A stretch of 64,000 nucleotides of DNA, taken from positions 95,649 to 159,648 of the forward strand of contig CATKWX010000002.1 of the NCBI GenBank assembly GCA_949840345.1, in the 5' to 3' direction. This DNA comes from an uncultured Eubacteriales bacterium (lineage in GTDB: Bacteria > Bacillota > Clostridia > TANB77 > CAG-508). A program made the position numbers and the translations under genes. Below, piece by piece: positions 57,172 to 64,000 of this stretch. The notes under the pieces were generated by a model. That model was not told the DNA's origin, did no database searches, and worked only from the letters and a program-made list of their open reading frames with translations. The number at the start of each line of letters is the position of its first letter. Within the stretch, counting starts at the first letter, position 1.

Positions 57172-58020
57172 ATGAGTGAAGTAACTTCATATTTATTTGA
57201 AACAAAAGCATTAAAAATTTGTCCAGAAAACAAACCATTTTGGTATACATCTGGAAAGATAGGACCATATTATATAAATACACATTTTATATATGGTAGT
57301 GAACAGGAGGCAAACGAATTACTAAAATTTATAGATGCAGAAAAAGAAAACAAAAAAGAATTACCTAAAAAAATTTATGAAAAAACAATAGAGCAATATA
57401 AAACAAGTAAAATATATAAAACTGTAATTGATGAAATGATAGAAAAAATAAAACAAAATATAAATATAAATGAAATTGATTTTGTATCTGGCGGAGAAAG
57501 AAGAGATTTATTTTTTTCTTATACAATAGCAGATTTGCTAGGGAAACCACATATAACTATATTTAAAGATTTAACAACTGTTGTAACAGATAGCAAAGGT
57601 AATAATATAGAAACAAATTTAGAAGGTAAAAAAGTACTACACGTAGCAGATTTAATAACAGAAGCTGTTAGTTTTACAAGAAATTGGATACCTGCAATAA
57701 AGCAAATAGGAGCTGAAATTAAATGGAGTATAGCTGTTGTAGACAGAATGCAAGGTGGAAAAGATAAATTACAAGCAGAAAATATAAAATCTTATGAAAT
57801 AATAAGAGTAGATAACGAATTATTTGAAGAAGCATTATCTTTAGGGATAATAAATAAAGAGCAATTAGATATGCTAGTAAAATTCAAGAGTAACCCAGAT
57901 GGAACAATGAGAGAATTTTTAGTTGCTCACCCAGAGTTTTTAGAAGATGCACTAAAAGCAGATGAAAAAACAGCAGGTAGGGCAAAACTTTGTAAGGATG
58001 GGAATTTATATAATTTATAA
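57172..58020 (+). CDS. pyrE: Orotate phosphoribosyltransferase, long form
   Basis: PyrE joins orotate to PRPP. The 282-residue protein has KPFWYTSGKIGPYYINTHFI near the N-terminus, a long Lys/Glu-rich helical insert (about 48-100), DFVSGGERRDLFFSY, and the PRPP-loop equivalent GKKVLHVADLITEAVSFTRNW. Ordinary PyrE has about 210 residues, so about 70 residues are extra, in the insert and at the C-terminus. The place beside the pyrimidine genes supports the call. It is transcribed away from pyrC. Confidence 0.8.
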   Translation: MSEVTSYLFETKALKICPENKPFWYTSGKIGPYYINTHFIYGSEQEANELLKFIDAEKENKKELPKKIYEKTIEQYKTSKIYKTVIDEMIEKIKQNININEIDFVSGGERRDLFFSYTIADLLGKPHITIFKDLTTVVTDSKGNNIETNLEGKKVLHVADLITEAVSFTRNWIPAIKQIGAEIKWSIAVVDRMQGGKDKLQAENIKSYEIIRVDNELFEEALSLGIINKEQLDMLVKFKSNPDGTMREFLVAHPEFLEDALKADEKTAGRAKLCKDGNLYNL

Positions 58021-58032
58021 TATTATAGGATT

Positions 58033-58103
58033 CGGACGAGCAATGCTCGCCCCTACAATAAACATATTGAAAACATTGTAGGGAACAGACCAACGTCGTT
58101 CCG
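58033..58103. repeat. Two REP-like hairpins after pyrE
   Basis: 58033-58057 CGGACGAGCAATGCTCGCCCCTACA in reverse orientation, and 58077-58103 TGTAGGGAACAGACCAACGT...CCG, followed by a fragment (ACAACTGTGCCC) of the long variant. Confidence 0.8.
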
Positions 58104-58147
58104 TTGACACAACTGTGCCCATTTTATTAATAATAGGAGATAACAAA

Positions 58148-58996
58148 ATGTTTAAATTAAAATTTGCACATATGTATGATAACAACATATTTAAAGAATA
58201 TAATTTAGAACCAGTTGCTGAAGATTATTTTCTAGTAAAGGATAATATTTTTTGTGTGGCAGATGGAGTAACAAGAGATTCTATTAATGGAGAGGTTATA
58301 CCATATCCTAAAAATAAAGAAGAAGTAGAATATTGGGTAAGGGTATATCCAAATCCAAGTGGAGCATATGAGGCTGCTAAAATTTGTGCAGATAGTTTTG
58401 TAAAATATGTTTCTGAATGTTCAGATGAAATTAACGAAGATAATATGAAAGAAATAGTAAAGAAAACAAATCAAGATATATGGGAAATTAACAAAGATAG
58501 GAAAATCGATTATGTTAAAGATGATTTATTTTGTTGTGTAGCAGTTGGAGGGAAAATAGTAGATAACACTTTATATTGTTTCTCAATTGGAGACTGTCAT
58601 ATTACTCTTTTAGATGGGAACTTTAATACAAAATTTACTACTATAAATAACCACAAACAGTTTGAAGACTATTTATATATGTATTGCAAAGAAAATGAAT
58701 TTGATTGGTCTAATCCTAAATATAGAGTAATGGTAAGAAGAGATTACAGAAATAAGCCAGATGTAAAGTATAATGATAAAGAAGTTTCATTTGGTGTTTT
58801 ATCTGGAGAAAAGGAAGCAGAACATTATATAGATACTTATAAAGTAGATTTAACTGATGTAAAATATATATGTGCATATTCAGATGGATGTGAGCCATTT
58901 TTCGAAAATAAGGAAAAATTAAAAGAGATTATACAAAACCCAGAAAGATTACAAAATGAAGGAAAAGAAAGAACGTTAGTTATTTATGAGAGATAA
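58148..58996 (+). CDS. PP2C-like protein phosphatase
   Basis: The 282-residue product has PP2C-type metal motifs: EDYFLVKDNIFCVADGVTRD, where Asp precedes Gly-Val, SIGDCHITLLDG and YICAYSDGCEPFFEN. The usual N-terminal RxxNED is degenerate. Such proteins dephosphorylate Ser/Thr or act as sensors. AGGAG lies before ATG 58148. The gene stands ahead of an SDR gene (39 nt), possibly one unit; substrate unknown. Confidence 0.75.
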   Translation: MFKLKFAHMYDNNIFKEYNLEPVAEDYFLVKDNIFCVADGVTRDSINGEVIPYPKNKEEVEYWVRVYPNPSGAYEAAKICADSFVKYVSECSDEINEDNMKEIVKKTNQDIWEINKDRKIDYVKDDLFCCVAVGGKIVDNTLYCFSIGDCHITLLDGNFNTKFTTINNHKQFEDYLYMYCKENEFDWSNPKYRVMVRRDYRNKPDVKYNDKEVSFGVLSGEKEAEHYIDTYKVDLTDVKYICAYSDGCEPFFENKEKLKEIIQNPERLQNEGKERTLVIYER

Positions 58997-59034
58997 GAAG
59001 AAGGTTTGCGACTAGGAAAGGGGTATAATTAAAA

Positions 59035-59769
59035 ATGAATAAAGACATTGTTTTAATAACTGGTGGAGATGGAAATATTGCTCAAAGTATAGTAGAAAAG
59101 TATTTGGATAATAATTGCATAGTAATTGCAACAGACATTAAAGAAAAATCTTCAAATGATAAATTTTATAATAATGAAAATTATAAATACTATAAATTAG
59201 ATGTTACAAGTATTGAGCAAATTGAAGAATTATACAAGGAAATAGAGCAAAAGTATGGAAGAGTAACACATTTAATTAGTGCCGCTGGAATGCCTATGCC
59301 AAATGAAATAAATGGTATAGAAGAATTAGAAATTGAAGATATAGATAAATCTATTAAATTAAATTTAACTAGCCATATATATATTACAAAAGTATTGTTG
59401 CCACTAATAGAAAAAGAAGTTAGTAGTAATAAAACTGTAACTTTAATATCATCTGTAAATGCATTAAAAACTTTTAATTTACCAGTGTATAGTGCAGCAA
59501 AGGCTGGAATATATGGATTTATGAAGTCTACAGTAAAAGAGCTTGGGAAAAAATATGTAAGAATTAATGTAATATCTCCAGGAACAGTACCGACAAAAGC
59601 AGATATAGCAAGTAACGGAGAGTTTTATAACTATAGATACAAAGATATGCTAGCATTAAACGATTTTACAAAACCTGAAGATATTGCAGATGCAGCATTT
59701 TCATTAACACATATAATGAAAGCAGTAACAGGACAAAATATAGTGGTAGATTCTGGACAGATATCATAG
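59035..59769 (+). CDS. Short-chain dehydrogenase/reductase
   Basis: The 244-residue SDR has the NAD(P) motif VLITGGDGNIAQSI (glycine-rich, with an Asn in place of the usual last Gly partner), LISAAGMP, the catalytic Ser (TLISSVNAL), YSAAKAGIYGF with Tyr and Lys, and a C-terminal VTGQNIVVDSGQIS. Substrate unknown; the acidic residue after the second strand (ATDIKE) favours NAD. It converges on the beta-propeller gene with a 6-nt overlap at the stops. Confidence 0.88.
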   Translation: MNKDIVLITGGDGNIAQSIVEKYLDNNCIVIATDIKEKSSNDKFYNNENYKYYKLDVTSIEQIEELYKEIEQKYGRVTHLISAAGMPMPNEINGIEELEIEDIDKSIKLNLTSHIYITKVLLPLIEKEVSSNKTVTLISSVNALKTFNLPVYSAAKAGIYGFMKSTVKELGKKYVRINVISPGTVPTKADIASNGEFYNYRYKDMLALNDFTKPEDIADAAFSLTHIMKAVTGQNIVVDSGQIS

Positions 59770-60711
59770 AATTATACAGGCAGGAGCTTCAATGGGATAT
59801 TTACTTTTAAATAGTAAATGTCCTGTTTTTTTATTCACTTCAAAAATACTAATGTTTGAAGAAGTTTGATTAGCACAAAATAAGTAATTTTGCAGGTTAT
59901 CGAAATTTATATCTCTTGGAGTTTCTCCATAACAAGAAATATTTTGAATTAAGGTCAACGAGGTATCAAATACACTTATACTATTATTACCCCTAATTGT
60001 TACATAAATATATTTATTATCTTTACTAAATTTTATTGCACAACCAGTAGTATTTGCATTTATTTGTGTACCTAATGGAAGAATTGAAGTTTTATTTACT
60101 AATGAAAAGCCATTTTTTTTAGAAAACGTAAAATGATATATTTCACAAGACTTTTCTGTTATAACATATATATTATTTTTATTAATAGTTAAATGTCTAG
60201 GATTAGAATTATTAGTAAAGTTATAAGAAAATAATTCTTTTAACTCAAAATTAGAATTTTTGTAAATAATTTCATAAGATAACAAAGCATTATTTCCTAA
60301 ATCCATAACAAATAAAACTGTATTATCTTCTGAAAGAGTCATACAATGGATATGAGAGTTATTATAATAGCTTTTGTGATAAATTAATTTATCAACTATT
60401 TCATTTGAGTTTAAAGAAAAAATATCTATTGAACCATCCTCGTAGTTAGATATGTATAGTAAATTTCTTAATTTATCTAAAGTAATATGACAAGGACTTT
60501 TGCCTAGGATATTGCTTTTAAATATAGGTGATAAATTAGAATTCCTTGTTATCAAGCAACCATTAGAATAGTTAGCATTAGTTGAATATTCAACAACACT
60601 ATAAACATTATTCTTATTCCTACATAAATAAGAACAATTCTCAAATGAACTATCTTTTTTATCTATCTTAAGAAATCTACCGATTTTCGAATAAAAGCTC
60701 ATAAATTCCAT
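59764..60711 (-). CDS. Seven-bladed beta-propeller (lactonase-like) protein
   Basis: The 315-residue protein repeats blades such as SPCHITLDKLRNLLYISNYEDGSIDIF, IHCMTLSEDNTVLFVMDLGNNALLSYEI and CAIKFSKDNKYIYVTIRGNNSISVF, the pattern of the lactonase/6-phosphogluconolactonase (YbhE) family. No signal peptide. ATG 60711 is preferred to TTG 60729. Enzymatic role in the pentose-phosphate pathway is possible but many such proteins are not lactonases. Confidence 0.75.
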   Translation of the reverse strand: MEFMSFYSKIGRFLKIDKKDSSFENCSYLCRNKNNVYSVVEYSTNANYSNGCLITRNSNLSPIFKSNILGKSPCHITLDKLRNLLYISNYEDGSIDIFSLNSNEIVDKLIYHKSYYNNSHIHCMTLSEDNTVLFVMDLGNNALLSYEIIYKNSNFELKELFSYNFTNNSNPRHLTINKNNIYVITEKSCEIYHFTFSKKNGFSLVNKTSILPLGTQINANTTGCAIKFSKDNKYIYVTIRGNNSISVFDTSLTLIQNISCYGETPRDINFDNLQNYLFCANQTSSNISIFEVNKKTGHLLFKSKYPIEAPACIIL

Positions 60712-60865
60712 TTTTTGAATAACACCCAATTAATATGTTTTGTTTCATAAAATACTTAAAATCCTTTCATTTTTGTAGATATTTAGTATTATATAATATT
60801 TTAAGACAAAATAAAAGTAATTTTAGTTCAAATTTTGTGATAAGTTTCTACTAGAACCAAGCAGA

Positions 60866-60894
60866 TTGACAAAATTTGGTTTTAACGATATAAT
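60866..60894 (+). promoter_or_regulatory. Consensus promoter for tsaC
   Basis: TTGACA (60866-60871), 17-nt spacer, TATAAT (60889-60894). Transcription should begin near 60901, giving a leader of about 35-40 nt. Confidence 0.85.
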
Positions 60895-60938
60895 ACTACT
60901 ATTGCTAAAAAAGATAATTAGTAAAGAAGGGGATAATA

Positions 60939-61983
60939 ATAACTGCTACAAAATATTTTAATTGGAAAGATAAAATAAATATCGAAGAACTAAAGCAATG
61001 TACTGATATTATTAATAATAATGGAATAATAGTATTTCCAACAGAAACAGTATATGGTATTGGAGCAAATGCTTTTAGTATAGAAGCGGTAAAAAAGATA
61101 TATCTAGCAAAGGGTAGACCTGCAGATAATCCTTTAATAGTACATATATCAAATAAAAAACAAATAGAAGAAATATGTATAATAGAAAATGACATAGAAC
61201 AAAAATTAATAGATAAATTTATGCCTCGGACCATTTACATTAATATTAAAGAAGAAAAATATAATTCCAGATATAGTATCAGCTAAACTTGATACAGTTG
61301 GTGTTAGAATGCCAAGCAGTAAAATTGCAAATGCATTCATTAATGAATGCAAAGCTCCAATAGCAGCTCCTAGTGCTAATGTATCAGGAAGACCTAGTGG
61401 AACCATTATAGAAGATATAAAATACGAATTAGATGGAAAAGTTGACGCTATAATAGATGGAGGAACATCGGACATTGGTTTAGAATCAACTGTTGTTAAA
61501 GTTATAAATGGTGTACCTGAAATATTAAGACCGGGAAAAATTACTAAGGAAGATATAATAAATGCAGTTGGATGTGCTAAAGTAAATGATAAGGTTTTAG
61601 AACAAGTAGAGCAAACAGAACAAGTTGAAAGTCCTGGAATGAAGTACAAGCATTATGCACCAAGTACAAAATGCGTACTTGTAGATATTTTAGATGAGCA
61701 AAAACAGATAGATAGAATAAATAAAATTTTAAGTATAAATTCAAATGCTTGCGTAATTGGATTTAGAGAACATAAAGAAAGAATTAATTGTGATAAGTAT
61801 ATAGAAATAAGTAATATTTGCAATTTAGAAGAATTTTCAAAAAGAATATATACAGAATTAAGAAAAGCAGATAAGTATAATGTATCATTAGTAATAATAG
61901 AAGGAGTATGTAAAAACGGAATAGGGCTTGCTATAATGAACAGACTAATTAGAACTTGTGCCTATAATATTATTACAGAATAG
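60939..61983 (+). CDS. ywlC: L-threonylcarbamoyladenylate synthase (TsaC/YwlC), AUA start and +1 shift at CGG
   Basis: This enzyme starts the essential t6A37 modification of ANN-reading tRNAs. The N-terminal part (IIVFPTETVYGIGANAF) is in frame, but no ATG, GTG or TTG exists before the domain. AAGGGG at 60927-60932 is 6 nt before ATA 60939 (ATA ATA ATA ACT), so an AUA start is the best reading. After 96 codons CGG at 61227 intervenes; skipping C61227 gives MP-GPFTLILKKKNIIP, the family motif PGPxTLIL, then RMPSSKIANAFI, APSANVSGRPSGT, LRPGKIT and the YwlC C-terminal domain to 61983. Total 347 residues, normal. Confidence 0.88.
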
Positions 61984-62037
61984 ATGAAACTTTTTTGTAG
62001 AGTTTATGGTATTATTATGTAGGAAGGAAGGAATTTT

Positions 62038-63943
62038 ATGGATAAAATAACAGTAATTATACCAGTATATAACGTAGAAAAATATTTAAAAGAAGCAATA
62101 GACGCTACTATTAATCAAACATATAAAAACTTAGAAATAATTTTAGTTGATGATGGCTCAAAAGATTCTTCAGGTAAAATTTGTGATGAATATGCAAAAA
62201 AAGATAACCGTATAATAGTAATCCATCAAGAAAATAAAGGCATGTCAGGAGCTAGAAATGTTGGATTGGATTATGCAACAGGAAAGTATATTATGTTTGC
62301 AGATTCAGATGATACATTTGAGCTAAATGCATGCGAGAAATTATATGATTTTATAGAAAAAACAAATGCGGATTATGTAGTTGGAAATTATAGAAATATG
62401 GATGAAGATGGAACAAAATGGAAAAATCCAGTTTTTGATACTAATAAATATGTTGAGAGTAGACTTTCAATAGAAGACTATAATACTTCGTTTTATATAA
62501 TGAATTCAGCAGTATGGAATAAGATTTTTAGAAAGAGTTTTTTAGATGAGTTAAATATAAAGTTTATAGAAAAGTTACCAGCAGAAGATGCAATATTTAC
62601 TACATATTGTTTTATGAAATCTAAAACTGTATATTATATGTCAGATGTAATATATAATTATAGACAAAGAGCTTCAGATTCTATTTCAACAAATTGTTCA
62701 AAAGCATATTTTATGGGAATAAATAAAGCCTATAGAATAATATATAATAATTTTAAGGAGAATAATTATTTAGATTATTATAGATTCTTCTATGCAAAAA
62801 GTATGAATTATATTTTATATAAATTTATAGATTCAAGTGAATTAACAAAAGAAGAAAGAATAGATGTGCTAGATAATATGAAATGGTTTTATGTTTTAAG
62901 TAATGATTTAAAAATACCAACTATTTTAAAATCAGTTCAATATATTATAGAATCAATTACAAAAAAAGACTATTCTCAAACTTTAAAATACTGTGAAATA
63001 TTAAATCAAGTAAGAAAGATGTTACCAAAAGAGATTAAAGAAAAAATGTCAAAACCAAATGCAGAAACATATAAGCAAATAGAAGATACAGATATAAATG
63101 TAGAAATATTAGAGAAAAAAGAAAAATTAATGGAAGAAATGAAAAATACTAATATAAAGATTTTAGATACTGAAAAATGTTTAACAAAAATTAAAAACGA
63201 AAGAAAATCTATTGCACGTTTTAATGATGGAGAAATAGATTTGGTAATAGGAAATACATTAAAATATCAAGAATCAGACCCTGAGTTATGTAATAAATTA
63301 GAAAATATATTAAAAGAGAAGCAAGATTTTTGCATTATTGGTATACCAGATGTTATCAATGGATTTAATAATTTAACAGAAGAAAGCGAAACTTTTTGGG
63401 TAAAAAATATGGATAGAACTAGAAATAAGTTTATTCAATACTTAAATGCTAATGTAGAATATGGAACAGCAAATGTTGCAAAATTTTATATTAGGCATAA
63501 GGATAGGAGTAATTGTAGTAAATATTTTTCTATGCTTAAAGAGATATGGGAAGATAGAGATGTACTAATTTGCGAAGAAGAACAAACAAGGTTAGGAGTA
63601 GGAAACGATTTGCTAGATGGTGCAAAATCTATAAAGAGGATAATATTTCCGTTAGAAAACGCATTTAATAAATATGAAGAGACAATGACACGATTAAAAA
63701 AGGAAAATAAAGATGTATTAATAATATTAGCATTAGGTCCAATTTCTACTGTACTAGCATATGATTTAGCAAGAGAACGGATACCAAGCACTAGATTTAG
63801 GAAATTTTGATATTGAATATGAATTGTACTTAAGAAATATTAACAATAGTGAGGAAATTAATAATAAATATATTAATGAAATTAATAACGGTAAAATTGA
63901 AGATACAGAGTATTTAGAGCAAATTGAACATGTAATTGAATAA
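62038..63943 (+). CDS. Two-domain glycosyltransferase (GT2 + GT-D type), +1 shift at CGG
   Basis: The 634-residue protein begins with a GT-A family 2 domain (VIIPVYNVEKYLKEAIDATI, ILVDDGSKDSSG, and the DxD in MFADSDDTFE), followed by a helical middle and a C-terminal GT-D (DUF1792) domain: SIARFNDGEIDLVIG, then ILALGPISTVLAYDLARE. There CGG at 63778 interrupts; skipping C63778 gives GYQALDLGNFDIEYELYL, the conserved end of the GT-D domain, and 35 more residues to TAA 63943. It probably builds a surface polysaccharide or modifies a glycoprotein. Confidence 0.85.
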
Positions 63944-63952
63944 GAGTGTCAG

Positions 63953-64000
63953 TAGGGGCGGAGCATTTTGGCAATTTAAAAAATTGCCAAAATGCTCCGC
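63953..64000. repeat. REP-like palindrome at the window edge
   Basis: GTAGGGGCGGAGCATTTTGG...AAAATGCTCCGC with long complementary arms around an AATTTAAAAAATT centre; continues beyond the window. Confidence 0.75.

Overview
The window comes from a strongly AT-rich, spore-forming, low-GC Firmicute, most like an uncultured anaerobic Clostridia lineage. The evidence is AGGAGG-type ribosome sites, dominance of AGA/TTA/ATA codons, sporulation genes (a Spo0A-type regulator, cwlD, ytaF, yyaC, spoIVFA/spoIVFB-like), an SMC/SepF/DivIVA division set and an anaerobic pyruvate formate-lyase pair. No tRNA, rRNA or CRISPR array was found.

The central observation is a genome-wide decoding anomaly. Thirteen times, in twelve unrelated genes, an otherwise intact reading frame is broken by one extra C. 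Every time the C is the first base of an in-frame CGG codon and the next three bases (GGA twelve times, GGT once) are a Gly codon of the gene, often a conserved one. Skipping the C restores a full-length family member. The genes are yafQ, a DUF1980-like gene, a Cof-type HAD gene, cwlD, a spo0A-like gene, ytaF (twice), yyaC, spoIVFA-like, obg, pyrD, tsaC/ywlC and a glycosyltransferase. By eye, no other gene of ordinary vertical appearance uses CGG in frame. The only in-frame CGG codons that read as Arg (six) lie in four genes that look imported. The pattern suggests that CGG is unassigned or starved and is read by an obligatory +1 shift (C-GGN, Gly). The textbook prfB +1 shift (CTT TGA C) is also present.

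Layout: 1-1000 a toxin-antitoxin tail and a membrane protein; 1.1-8.9 kb secA, Nudix genes, pheA, an aminotransferase and a HAD phosphatase; 8.9-12.5 kb an imported-looking J-domain/vWA pair; 12.8-18.5 kb prfB, cwlD, smc; 18.5-24.2 kb small accessory genes, a sigma factor with a membrane partner, the Spo0A-like regulator and ytaF; 24.3-31.9 kb a Ca2+-type ATPase, deoD, yyaC, the spoIVFA/B-like pair and an XRE regulator; 32-42.6 kb mutL, miaA, an HlyD-like protein, sepF, divIVA, trpS, obg, an AAA ATPase and maf; 42.7-46.7 kb a truncated gene, lexA, a REP-associated transposase, a duplicated-domain protein and pflA; 47-52 kb pflB, an HD hydrolase and mscL; 52.3-58 kb a pyrimidine cluster (pyrD, pyrK, pyrF, pyrC, divergent pyrE); 58.1-64 kb a PP2C-like protein, an SDR, a beta-propeller protein, tsaC and a two-domain glycosyltransferase.

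Intergenic space is crowded with repeats. About 27 copies of a short hairpin (constant ends TGTAGGG and CCG, covarying stems) accompany one RAYT-type transposase. Several larger MITE-like elements sit at the tips of long AT-rich palindromes whose arms differ from locus to locus. One short hairpin copy lies inside ytaF, where the CGG skip is what keeps the gene in frame.
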